Shown: one piece after another, positions 48,242 to 59,628 of the stretch
Position numbering within the stretch: position 1 is the first letter of the stretch
How the letters are laid out: every line of letters begins with the position of its first letter
Assembly (NCBI GenBank): GCA_947034895.1
Contig: OX344762.1
Span: 13,831,501 to 13,895,500, forward strand
Length of the DNA: 64,000 nt
Direction of reading: 5' to 3'
From: Rhytidiadelphus loreus
Taxonomy: Eukaryota; Streptophyta; Bryopsida; Hypnales; Hylocomiaceae
Notes under the pieces: model-generated
What the model was told of the DNA's origin: nothing
Databases searched by the model: none
The model's input: only the letters and a program-made list of their open reading frames with translations
Position numbers and translations under genes: made by a program

Positions 48242-48760
48242 TATGAAATTTTTACCACAAGAACTAGACTAGTATGTGTAACTTTTCCAACAAAAATTAT
48301 TGAAAACAAACACTATGAAATTTTTACCACAAGAACTAGACTAGTATGTGTAACTTTTCCAACAAAAATTATTGAAAACAAACACTGTCTGAAGAAATTA
48401 TAAGCCGCCAAAGTTCATGCAAATATGTTTGGATTTTGAACTTTGAATTGCTCCCAAGCATTCAAAACAACTTGGATTGACCTAAAATTTTTACCACAAT
48501 AACTAGACTTCAAGGGGAACATAACCCAACAAATTTTATTGAAAACAAACATTGGATGAAGGAGATACAAGCCCCCAAAGTTTCAGCCTTCAAATGTAAT
48601 TTGGTGAATTCAAATTGAACCTATGAACTTTGATTGGCTTCCAAGAAATCAATACAGCTTGGATTGATCTGAAAATTGTACCACATAAACTAGAAGAGAG
48701 AGCACAACTTTACCAACAAGTTTGATTGAATTTGGACATCAGATGCAAAAGTTACAAGTT
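48242..48760. repeat. 72-base tandem repeat and diverged units
   Basis: Two identical 72-base units start at 48242 and 48314 (tatgaaatttttaccacaag...). Looser copies of the same unit, with taccaca, actaga and aacaaattttattgaaaaca, follow at about 48485-48560 and 48670-48745, so the array is older than its youngest duplication. Confidence 0.8.
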
Positions 48761-49323
48761 ACAACACTTTGAGATGCAAAAGTTACAGCACTTTGAATTT
48801 TCTGTGAGGACACTTTTCGTCCCTTCCGGCGATGAGGGGTTAAGGCATTAGATGAACTATAAATCGTAGCACATTCGCACTTGAGTGTTTACATATCCCC
48901 CCAAACCTACATGGCAACCGAGAAAGCATGGATTTGAAAACACTACTATGGCCATTAATCACTTTTGCTTTGTTGGCCCACCATTGCAAAAGTAATCCGT
49001 AACAACTTCGTAATTTGCAAAAATGAAGATTCTAGCATTTGACAGTCAATGTTATCAAATGGAGCTCTCAATTGTCCATTACATAAGAACAATGGCTATC
49101 CATGCTAAAAATTAGCAACATAGTAAAAATGAGAGCGACCAAACTTAGAATAATAAAAAAAATTGAAATTTTTCAATAACTAACTCATAACAATTAAAAA
49201 GTCTTTGTTGATGTGAGGGATGTATAGGCAATCTCTTTATACAAGTGGAGTGAGGTAAAACAAGTCATGTAGGATATATAGATTGGGATTAGTAGAAGTA
49301 TGTATGTGAAGTTGAAAAAGACA

Positions 49324-50180
49324 AGCTCTTTATACAAATTGGATGGTAGGAGGTAAAACAACCCATATCGTACATGTAAATGGTTAAGAATAGTAGGGGC
49401 TCAACCACTCATAGTTAAGTCATTCAAAAGAAAGAATTGTGTTCAAAGTATAGGCAGTGTAGAATAATTTTTTTCAAAATATTTTGAATTAATTTAATGT
49501 GGGAAATCATGCTAGATTTCATCTTCAAAATTCTTTTTGAGATTTTGAGACTCCTATCAAAAGTTATAGATAAATTTCAAGGAAGAGTTGAAAGGGACAT
49601 TTCATTAGATGGTTTTTAAGGCCTCTAAGAGACTACGGGTTCCCCAGTTGCGAGAACGCAGGGAACAAGACAATTGACCTGCCACCTCAACGTCCTGCGT
49701 GGTCAAGAGGTGACCGGGTCATTTTCGGATTTTTTTTTCAACTTCTTTTACCATTTGAAGAATTTTTAATTTTTAATTTTTAATTTTAATTTTAATTTTT
49801 TTTTTCGACAGTCGGTTGTCCTTCATTGCGGGGAACACTGAAGGGAACAACCTTGAAATAGGCTCTCCCAGGCCTCAAAAAACATGTAATGTTCAAATAT
49901 CCCCCTTGAATTTTGTCCATGACTTTTTTTCAGAGGTTCATAATCACAAATAGATTTTTGAAGATGTTAGTTAGATTTATCTCAAATTTTTTTAGTTCAA
50001 ATTTTTTTTAAAATGTTATTTTTCTATCCCAAAATGAGGTTTAAAATTCTACTTTGAACACAATTACTACTTTTTGATTATGAGCAGTCAAGCTCTCATC
50101 TTCAAATTATCCCATATCCTTTGAGGGTTCATGACGGACAATGGATTTCATTATAAAAAAGACCTCTTCATCCTTCTATC
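49324..50180. mobile_element. hairpin element related to the 40.4-kb palindrome, interrupted
   Basis: The left arm contains aggtaaaacaacccatat, gggctcaaccactcatagtt and caaagtataggcagtgtaga. The right arm is its rough complement through ttatgagcagtcaagctctc to cccatatcctttgagg. These blocks are shared with 40409-40947. The loop position is occupied by a different 269-base segment (49614-49882). A partial extra left arm lies at 49228-49320 and an extra right arm at 50465-50610. Confidence 0.6.
49614..49882. mobile_element. GC-richer insert in the hairpin loop
   Basis: The left edge tttttaaggcctctaagag is roughly mirrored by the right edge ctctcccaggcctcaaaaaa. The middle is GC-rich (ccgggtc, cgacagtcggttgtc) around an (A)TTTTAATTTTTAA run. 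It is probably a nested miniature element, without a visible target duplication. Confidence 0.5.
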
Positions 50181-50303
50181 TCATTAATTTCAATCAAAAA
50201 ATTTCTAACTTCATGTTTCCATCAAAAAATTCTTGATGGTAGATAGTCATTAGATTGTACTTTGAAGTTTCTACTAACTTTGGACAACTTGGTCAAGTTG
50301 TCT

Positions 50304-50338
50304 AAAATTTAACAAGAATCAAATTCTTGTTAAATTTT
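50304..50338. repeat. short perfect hairpin
   Basis: aaaatttaacaagaa, a five-base loop, then its exact complement ttcttgttaaatttt. No T-run or gene context suggests a role. Confidence 0.75.
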
Positions 50339-51120
50339 GCAGGATACCTAAAATTGACATATTTATGTTGGTTTCGGCAATTGGTATTATCAGTTTTTAG
50401 GATTTTCGGCAATCATCATTATGATTTCTGGAAATTATTGTCTCTTAAAAAACAATTAATTTTTGCCGAATCTGTTAAGGTACTACTATATGTCAAAATG
50501 AGTTCTAAAGTTCTACATTGAGCACAATTCTTGCTTTTTGACAATGACTAATCAAGCTCTTATCTTCAAATTGTCCCATATCATTTTAGGATTCATGATC
50601 TCTCCAGCGTTTGATCAATGAACATTTATTGGTGACAAATTATGTTGACATCATTTTCAAGATTTGTAACTCCTTTACAATTAATCTTCTTTGGATTTGG
50701 GAAGGTGATTTGGTCATTTTCAAAATCATTCACATTTTGAAATTTTGAATATTTTTTGGCAAAGGTGACGTTTAGCTGTAGTGTGCGGTCCCTTGAGACG
50801 GCTAAAGAAGTAGGAGCCATGTGTGAACTGCACGTAGATAAGAAACTTTGACAACAATTCCAAACCTGAGTTCCGTAAAAAAATATTATTTCCTTCTTCT
50901 ATGAAAGTTTTATCTTTTAACACATGGTGTTTGCAAACATCCAGTGGAAATTGGCCTTTATTCCTTATAGGCATGTTAGCTTGGTTCATTAAGCTATTTA
51001 CCTATTCGTGATAACTTTAATTTAAGCATTTTAGCTTGTGCAACATGAGAAATTCATTGAGAAATTGAGTTCAATGTATGCCAACGTAAGGATGAGGAAG
51101 AATGAATATATTATTCTATA

Positions 51121-54100
51121 CATTACAACAAAAGTAGTATTTTATGACTATAAAATATGACAACATTGAGTCATAAAATTGAAAAATATGATTGATGCAA
51201 AAATCACAATAGATGATTCACGATATGACTGAATCAAGTCATTACCGATAAGTCGCTTTGAACATGAGTCATATTGACAGTCATGTGGGTTGAAGGATAT
51301 AATTAGCCATATTTTGCCAACGTGGTGTATATGTTAACTATCTTTGGGAGCTTGATTTTTTCTTGAGCTACTCAGACAAAGAAAAAAAAATTCTACATGG
51401 CATATTACTCTGTGTAGTCATATTTTTGGTTGATGTGGAATATGACTATGGTGAGTCATATTTGGCTAACATAGTATATGACTGCGGTGACTCATATTTT
51501 ATGTTGATGTGGAATATGACTCTTGTGAGCTATGTTTTTTGCTATGTAGAAAATGACTCTCATGAGTCATATTTTTGGATGATGTAGAATATGAATATGA
51601 TTCTTGTGAGTCATATTTTTGATTAACATGGTAGATCATATAGATGTCATTTGTAATTTTATGACTGAATACAATCATATTTTGGAAAGTGCAAGGTCAC
51701 ATTTTGACATACATAACTATAAGCATTATATGACTATAGCTGGTTATATTTTGACCAATATATATTGTGAAATGTAACTCAAGCAAGTGATATTCTAGAT
51801 GATTGAAAGTCACATTTTAAAATTTGTGCGTAGTTTATGATTGGGGTGATTGAGGTTCAAAACAGCTTTAATTACGAACTACAATCACATTTTTCATGCA
51901 TTTTAAATGAACATGACACATTGCTATCATTCATTAAGATGATTTAATAATTGAATAAAACACTTCATGTAGTTAAAAACAAATACACATGATTTTAGAG
52001 ATATATAAGAGACAATCACATTGAAAAGGGAGAATGTAAGAAGGAATGCAACTCTCTTCACTGACATTTATTAGTCACCAATATAAAACATATATATCAC
52101 AATGAATCATTTACACAATCCAATAAGATAGATGTAAGAAACATCGAACGATTTAGGGAGCGTTGTCGGGTAGAGAGGAGCGCGCTTAGGGAACACACGG
52201 GGTGCCTGGCTGCAGGTTGTGAATGTAGATGGAAGGCAAGTAACAAAATTCGAATCGTCTCTTAATCTTCTCTTCAATCTTCGCTTGATTTTCACTTCAA
52301 TCTTTCGTTGACCTATCATGTGGTAGTTCTATAGGGCCAAGGGGGTAAGGGTGTGTGATAAGAAACAAGGCCTCGGACGAGTAAAACGGGTCGGCCAATC
52401 TACAAGTTGGCCGTCTGAAAAATGGCTTCTAAACCTCAAACCCACGGTGACCAGGAAGCGCCTTTCATCGGTGGGAGCAACTAATAAGATCGACCATGTG
52501 GACCATTAACCTCACTTCGTCGCCACAAACACGAAATGGAGCGCTTACTGAATAACCACAGCTCGCAACAGGTTTACAATGCAGAAATTGAATTGCAACT
52601 AGCCTCCAAAATCGACTGGGATCAACAGAAATGAAAATGAACCACAAGTCACAACACACTGGAGGCCCTCAAAGCTCTTCAAATCTTCATCTTCAAGTTT
52701 TTAAGCCTTCACATCTTCAAAATCTTCTTCAAAGCTCTAAAGGAACTCCAACTTCACCCTCAAACTACCTAAACTCCACTCAAATAAAGAAGACATCAGA
52801 CCTTCCTATGCTTCCACACTCATAACTTTTTCATTTCTTCTTCAAATTAAAAGATTGATATCTTTTATGAGAGCTAACAAAATTTCCTATCACTCCTACA
52901 ACTTTCAAGTCATTCCAAAACTCTGTCCAACTTCTATGACCTCTCAAAGTTTCGGTTCATAGATGATGAAAGCAAGAGACTCTTTCACTTTTCCACACTC
53001 ACAACTCATTCATAAATGCTCCAAATTGAATGAATGATAGCTTCATATAAAGCTAACAACATTTATTACACTCCATCAAAATTTCATTTTGAACAAAAGA
53101 CCTGCCCGTTTTCTATGGTCGGTCAAAATCTCAGCGCCTCTTTATAGAAGGCAGCAGACTTCCCTCCACTCAAACAAGCACAAATGTCAACTCACAACTT
53201 CAAATAAAGCAAAAGAGAACAATTTGAAAAGCTAACAATATGACAAACAACTCTTCCAATTTTCATTACCAAATTCCTCAAAACCCAATACACAATGAGC
53301 CTCTAAACACTCGGTTCTCCCAAACAACATTGGGAGAGACGATGAATAGTGTCCATCTTTTCCTCCCCTTTTCCAACACCTTTTTCCCCACAACAACAAG
53401 TGTACATCAGCCCTTAACTCCCTCTTAAAGCCAACTTATACCTAATGGCCTTCATATTTGGCCCCAAATCTATATTTTTATTTTTAACTTAGAAGGAAAA
53501 TCACTTCAAAGTCCAAACTATTTCCATTCTTTCCTTCTACAACTATAACCAAACAAAATAATTTCAACAAAATACTTCAAATATGGATTGAAGTACTAAC
53601 ATCAAACCAATGTCTATTAGAGGTAAAAAAACTAGAATTCCAAGGTTAATTTTACTCCATTTGCAAGAACTTGAGAATGCGCTTGATAGTCGCAGCGATG
53701 TAATCAACACGATCCACCTTTGTTAACAGATTCATTGATCCTTCTAATCAACGTTGGTGACCACGACTTCCTTAAATAAGTTTCATCATGTAGTAATACT
53801 GATTGACATTGAGACCTTTGAAACATCCTTCAAATGTCACATCTTGGCTGCCGGGCTCAACACATCCAATCTACAACAAAATCACCATTGCTCGCGCGTC
53901 ACGTTGAAGATTCCCATGCCATCACCGCTCCACACGACGTTGCTTTGGCGGTCGAGAAGGCCCAGCTTCTTCTTATGGACGCTCATGCGGCAGCTCAAGA
54001 CTTAGCGGCATAAGAGGTTGATCCGGTAGTTGTGACAATGAAAATTCAAATCCAGGCTCAACTTCTTCTTTTTCCTCCTGGGACTCTGAAAAAACCCTCC

Positions 54101-55509
54101 AATTCGACATTTTGACTATAAAGTAGAAAACAAATATCACTAATGGATTTCAATAAAACTCTAAAACAAAACCATCATTTTAAATAGATGGCATGTACCT
54201 CCACGAAACGTCATCTTGAAGTTATCCAACAAAATAGCGTCACCATGAAGCTACTCAATAATACGTATTATAATATGTTTTTATACTATAAACAAATGTA
54301 CAACAGGACAGCGTTCTACTAAAATTGTGATTTTTTGCGCTCAGTACTATGAGTACTATAGTACTATAAAACAGAGCAATCTCAGCCGTTGATTTAAAAA
54401 ATCAACAGACAATACTACTTTTGAGTACTTAATAATACTGAAACAGTACTATTTGAAAAAAATGACAGTTTGTCACAAAAAGTAGTTAAAATTAGGTATA
54501 AATTAATAATAATTAAAAAATCATGAATAAAAGAACTAAAAATTGGCCATTTGTAAAGACTTAATAGTGATTACATTTCACCAAAAACTAGAAGTTGAAA
54601 CCATCATGAATGTTTGGAACGCTATGCATAAGGGACCCCTATTTGCATACATGTTGAAGACAAAGAATTGTATTTTTTTGCATGCCCTTTGGTGGGCACA
54701 TGCTCATCTAGTGTGGAAATAGCCTACAAAAAATTCAAGTGAACATCATAATTTTTGGATGCTCCACAGTACTAAAAAACCCTAAATCGCAAAGTGACAA
54801 ATTAGCTAAACTACAATTTAATTAAAGGTTTTTTTTTCAAAATTTCTCAAAAATAAGGAATTTGAGGACTTCTAGGTTAGCCATCTCCAATAAAAATTTC
54901 AAGTACGTGGACTTCATTTTCCAAAAGATATGGCGAATGGCAACTCCGTCATTCCAATTGTGACACAAAATAGTACCGGTGTTTCTTGCATCCACCCAAT
55001 AGAGCTTATATTCCTTACAATAATGTGAAGATGGCTCTATTGGGTTGCAAATAGACTCTTATGACTTTGTTTCAACTTTTTTCGCCTATATATACAATTA
55101 AAGAAATGAGAGGTTAATTTTTAGTGAATGAACAAAAAAACTCAACCTTCAAAGGCTTATAACAATAAAAAAATATCTAGTACAAGTTTAGGGTAGGAAA
55201 ACTAAAAATGGTCCATATTCTTTTTGGGCTACCCAAAAATAAAAACATATCACTACCATGAAAATATGATTGACAATATGACTCAATATTCTCCAAACAT
55301 ATTCCCTACATTCTCTATGAAATACTTTGGAGTTCCCAATAGACATATAATATATGCCCATAAAATACAAGGCTCAAAAATGACTGCTAGTCATTTTTGC
55401 AGTCATATTTCTCCCCAAGGTGTTGGCCTCTAAGAATATGATTGTAAACAGTTGCTAGTCATCTCCAATCATATTTTTGCAGTTATAAAATACTTATTTT
55501 CTTATAGTG
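51121..55509. mobile_element. CACTA (EnSpm-type) transposon, 4.4 kb
   Basis: The left end CATTACAACAAAAGTAGTAT continues ttttatgac. It pairs with the complement of the right end, CACTATAAGAAAATAAGTAT continuing tttataactg. The 3-base target duplication ATA is perfect (51118-51120 and 55510-55512). Subterminal blocks on both sides carry repeated atgactcatgag / gagtcatattttt motifs, the expected transposase-binding arrays. The interior (52.1-54.1 kb) is less AT-rich but every frame is broken. No DDE transposase is readable, so the copy is non-autonomous. Confidence 0.85.
51402..51640. repeat. subterminal repeat array of the CACTA element
   Basis: About six degenerate units of 40-45 bases with the core gatgtggaatatgactntgg followed by gagtcatattttt. 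The ORF translating this stretch is a by-product of the repeat. Confidence 0.75.
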
Positions 55510-55512
55510 ATA

Positions 55513-56534
55513 TAAATGTGGATTTGTCATTTGGACCCATTTTAGTTTTGTAGACTCACCTATTCTAGTTAGCTTTGGCACTTCTCCCTATGCAAAGAGG
55601 GAAGAGAGATGAGTGGACAAGAAAGTATAAATAGATAATCCTTTTCAATGAATTGTGCATCCAACTGTTGTCCACAATAGGTCAATCTAAATAGGTACTT
55701 CTATCATAATCCATTTAAATGATGCATTGACACTAACTTATACCATGTCAATGTCAACTTTTTGTGCTAGTCAACATGCCTTCTTGGGTTCAATCTATCT
55801 TCCATCTCTAGTCACTTAGCACACTAATATGTTCAATGTTTTTTTTGTTACTAGTCACTCATAACACTATTGTGTTGAATTTGATCTCCATTTTCATTTT
55901 GTTTTGTATTGTGTTTTATTGCAATTGTTATAGGCTTTTTATAATGTTCATCATTTTCATACAAGAGGAAGTTCTAGTACTAGTAGTTGGAATGTGATAA
56001 GTTGGGATGAAATGTAAGGATATTACCAAAAAAATGAACATACTACATTTTACTACTTCTACTATTTGGAAGAGGCAAAAGGTGTTTGGTTGTTTGGCAA
56101 TTTAATACCAAGTGATGGGCCTTGAAAGTTGATTGTGTAGTGAGATTGACATCAAACACTTGAAGTGTTTGTAGCAAATTTTCATATTTACATTGTAATA
56201 CAATAGAAACAAATATACATAGGTTTCGCTTTGGGAACCGCATTGCTTCAATAAAATCCTATCTCAATATAGCATACAGTGCAAAGAGAGTTATTTGGAT
56301 TTGCAAGTATTTGCATTGAACAAAAGAAAATATAAGTGAAGTCATTTGGATTGAAAAGTTGTCCTTTGAGTTTGGAAAGAACTCTCGGCCAATTAGAATA
56401 TGTTGGAAGGTATGTGAAAAATACATATGGAATTGTCTAGCACCTATTTTTATGTCTAGCTACACATTTATGATGGTTTGAGTTTTGATAAGAATCTTTT
56501 AGTTGTTGTACTTCAAGTTGAAAAAATTGCAATA
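55513..56534. other. gene-free AT-rich DNA
   Basis: No gene or element ends are recognised. Confidence 0.45.
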
Positions 56535-56778
56535 TGGTCAATTTCGTTAAAATGGCGGTATTCCATTAAAATGGCACAAAATGAAACCACTAAAAGAATG
56601 AAAACAATGGAAAGATTGTCCGAAGGGAGTGGAAATGCGTGAACTAGGAGTGATTTGAATGTGCTAGGCATAAAATTGGCACATGTATGACCCTATCGTG
56701 GCATACTTATTCTCCATTTGTAGAAGATATTCCATTAAAATGGCATGCAGAATACCGCCATTTTAACGAAATTGACCA
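56535..56778. mobile_element. TA-associated miniature element (family P, complete)
   Basis: The ends TGGTCAATTTCGTTAAAATGG and their complement bound 244 bases. The inverted repeats run about 30 bases, through gcggtattc. TA precedes the left end, and the right flank is TC. A partial copy sits at 24337-24416, followed by TA. Confidence 0.75.
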
Positions 56779-57124
56779 TCAATAGATTTTGTTCATAATG
56801 TTTCCAAGGACACAATGAGTAGTTTTTGTTTTATGCATTATCAACTTGATGAGTTCATATTTTATAGTAGATGGTACTCCAATCTATCAAGATAAATTTG
56901 AGAGATGTGAATGCAAGTTTATGGTATGAAGAAGTTAGATTGGCCTCCTATTGGGTAAAATCCAAGACCATGCCCATTTTTTGAATATGCTAGAATTCAT
57001 GACCTTTTCTTGTTGAATCTACCAGGGAACAAAATTTGGGAACAAAATTTGTAAAATTATTGGATCTAATTGTACAATACAATACAATAGTTGTGCACTT
57101 CTTCATAGGAACGATGTACATCTA

Positions 57125-57776
57125 TGGTGGGAGGCTCATAAACCTTGCGGGCAATAAGAACCGTCCCTATAAGTGTGGCAAAAAACGTGCATGAAGGTGT
57201 GTAAACAAATGCAAGTTTAGGTGGCGAAAATTTATCATTGGGTGTGCTTGATTAGAGGATACGCAACACGCAACATGTGTCATTGTTATGTGCAGGTTTA
57301 GGGTGGAATTTAGTTCCAAATAGAGTTATGCTTAAAGTAAAGTAAAGTGAATTTAGTGCAATGCAATTAGATTTTGCCAGTGCACATTGCAACATGAAAT
57401 CCTCATACTTTGAATTAGTCATGATATAGATGTTCTTGCAGTATTTTTGGAACTAAACTGTACAACTGTTGGATCTCACTGAAGCATCTCACCACTATTT
57501 TTATTGCTTCTGTAATTTGTTCCGTGTATTTAGAGGCATGTTCTACTTTCAATTATTTAGCTACACTCTGCGTACATGAATAGCGATCTACTATTGTTTG
57601 GCTTCTATAAATCACAACTAATTCAATTTGACTTAGAAATTGCCAAAAAAAATTTGCAAGGACTTCTTCCTCATTCCTCATTTGACAAAAAAATTTGATG
57701 ATGTTATGTTGGCATGATATTTCTATAGGCCTCTTTTTCCCCTTACATGGACAATTTATGGACCTCCTACCCTACC
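57125..57776. mobile_element. possible larger relative of family N
   Basis: The left edge ggtgggaggctcataaac and the complement of the right edge (ggtaggaggtccataaattg) resemble the ends of the 26031 and 41421 elements. The boundaries are uncertain, and the interior is unrelated and non-coding. Confidence 0.4.
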
Positions 57777-57955
57777 TTGGGTAGCAAGTGACTGAATTGT
57801 ATGTTCACTTTTGGTAGCAAGTAGCAAAACTATTTAGTTTACCTCAGGTATTAAGCAACTAAATTGTTTGTTTATCCTTGGATAGCAAACAAATAAATTG
57901 TAGGTTTATCCTAGTGTAGCAAGCACCTAAATTGTTTCTTACCTTTAGGTACCTT
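57770..57955. repeat. degenerate tandem repeat of about 43 bases
   Basis: Four to five diverged units contain ttaccttnggtagcaagcaa followed by ctaaattgttt. They lie just outside the right edge of the preceding element. Confidence 0.55.
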
Positions 57956-59079
57956 GATTAACTTTATGTTTCCTCAAGAATAAACGTACTTTGCAATACC
58001 TTTTTAATTAGCTGCTTGTTATATAATCTCGGGGTAGTTATGTACGTGTTACTTCCTCTTTTGAGCACATTGTGTGTGTCACAATGAGCTTAAAAAAAAG
58101 AAAAATCAGATTTTTTTTATTTACCCCCTTTTTCCTAAATTAGAAAATTAGAAAATTAGAAATTAAATCAATTAAAAAAGATTTTTCAAACCCCCCCCCC
58201 ATCCCACCACTTTGTAATTTTTAGGTGGGGTTGGGGTTGGGGTTTAATATGGGATATATCTCGTATCCAAATCTATATTTATGCTATGTATGTATCCATA
58301 CAATATGGTGTCCATACTTGTATCCCGAATTGTTTTTTTAGATCAATGGCGTTGGAGGGGAGGGGGTTTTTTTGTAAAAAAATTAGCGACTCTCAATTTT
58401 TGGAAGGGGGGAGGAAATGCATCTGAAACACAGCTATGTTACCTCTTTTCAGCTCATTGTCATTGCCTAGTGTGTCTCCTGGTCGTTGTGCTTTCTCTGC
58501 CATAGAAATAGCCTGTTTTTTGGGGAAGCTACCAAGACTGACTAGCTTGTGAGGTTGGTGGGATGAGAATGTGAGATGAAAACATACACAACTCGACAAG
58601 TTTTGTTGAAGGGCTAGATAGATTGCTGGATTTTTAGTGCCATGTCGCCTTGGTTGCACAAGAATCCCTCCATGCTTTACTTTACTTTCACAAACTAAGG
58701 AGGTAAAAATGCTCCATAGAACTATCTCCTTCATGTCGTTCAAGGTTGTTAGCATCAAATTAAGTACCCAGGTTCTGAAGTTCTGATCCATTAGTTGGAG
58801 CAGATTATTCTGCACGAATGGTAGAGCACATGATAAACAAAAAACAGAGATGATCCAATTGTGTTGATCATCTTAGTTTACTGACCCTTGAGGTTGTTGC
58901 TTAGTACCAGGGTTGTTCGCTGCGACAGCGCGACACCGCGACAGACAGATGTCGCGCGACGTCTAGTAGAGCCCGCGCGACGTCACGAAAAGTCAAATTT
59001 ACCTTTGACTTTACAGGAAATTACCCCCCTCCAGGTGGATGCCACATGGCATCCACTTGGCAAACTGGAGGGCGCGTAC
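57956..59079. other. intergenic DNA with one undecided minus-strand ORF
   Basis: A 140-residue reading frame at 58815-58393 (minus) has no ATG at its start and no recognisable domain, so it may be a fragment of an old gene. A run of nine or ten C lies near 58191. A CpG-rich island (cgcgacaccgcgac...) covers about 58919-58988. Confidence 0.35.
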
Positions 59080-59455
59080 GGGTAGGAGACTGCGGGTAGG
59101 GGCGACTGCGGGTCGACGAGGGCGACTGCGTGTGGGCGACTACGGGTGGGCGAGGGCGACTGTAGATTTCTGAGGGAGACCACGGGTGGGCGACTACGGG
59201 TGGGCGAGGGCGACTGCAGATTTCTGAGGGAGACCATGGGTGGGCGACTGCGGGTTTGGCAGGGAGACCGCAGGTTCAGGAAGTGTTCTTGGGTAAGCGA
59301 CCGCGGGTGCGCAAAAGGTACCTAGACCCGATGGTGGACCCGAAGTTGTCCAATTTGGACCCGCTGTCGCCCACGTCGGACCCGAAGTCGCCCTACCCCG
59401 ACCCGCAGTCGCTGGATACGCAGTTGCCCTATCCGTACTCGCCCCCCTAGACCGA
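59080..59455. repeat. GC-rich minisatellite in two opposed blocks
   Basis: From about 59080 to 59310 the plus strand repeats ggcgactgcgggt-type units, including a 54-base duplication (59148-59201 and 59202-59255). From about 59330 to 59455 the complementary form gacccgcagtcgcc predominates. The block ends some 15 bases before the TATA-like element of the RING gene. Confidence 0.8.
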
Positions 59456-59467
59456 AGTCACTCGCCC

Positions 59468-59474
59468 TATATAG
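59468..59474 (+). promoter_or_regulatory. TATA-box candidate
   Basis: TATATAG in a C-rich context lies 155 bases upstream of ATG 59629, directly after the minisatellite. A second AT run (gataatatatatactat, about 59565) is nearer but more likely leader sequence. Confidence 0.45.
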
Positions 59475-59628
59475 CCAGTAGCCCATCATCATGCTATCAC
59501 CTTCATTTTCCATTGAGGCTTTCTGTCTTGCAACCTTTGTTGGCTGCATGCGTGACCCTTTTGGATAATATATATACTATTTTTTGCTATCATTTGGTTC
59601 TTAGAATTTTGCGACGTTCGCAAATCTC

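Larger units (their letters stand above)
47601..48839. mobile_element. TTAA-flanked element with CCCCTCAYCGCC ends
   Basis: The element is 1239 bases. The left end is CCCCTCACCGCCCAAGG and the right end is the complement of CCCCTCATCGCCGGAAGG, with TTAA at 47597-47600 and 48840-48843. Its ends differ from the CCCCTAAAGG family after the first four bases. Its interior motif 'gaaatttttaccaca' also occurs in those copies, suggesting a distant relation. It hosts a nested miniature element and a 72-base tandem repeat. Confidence 0.7.

Noticed and set aside
53754..54005. Alanine-rich coding-like stretch inside the CACTA element
   Set aside because: The frame is short and interrupted. It could be a captured gene fragment, but nothing identifies the source.
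58393..58815. 140-residue minus-strand frame
   Set aside because: It has no ATG at the start, no recognisable family and no supporting splice sites. It is mentioned only as undecided sequence.
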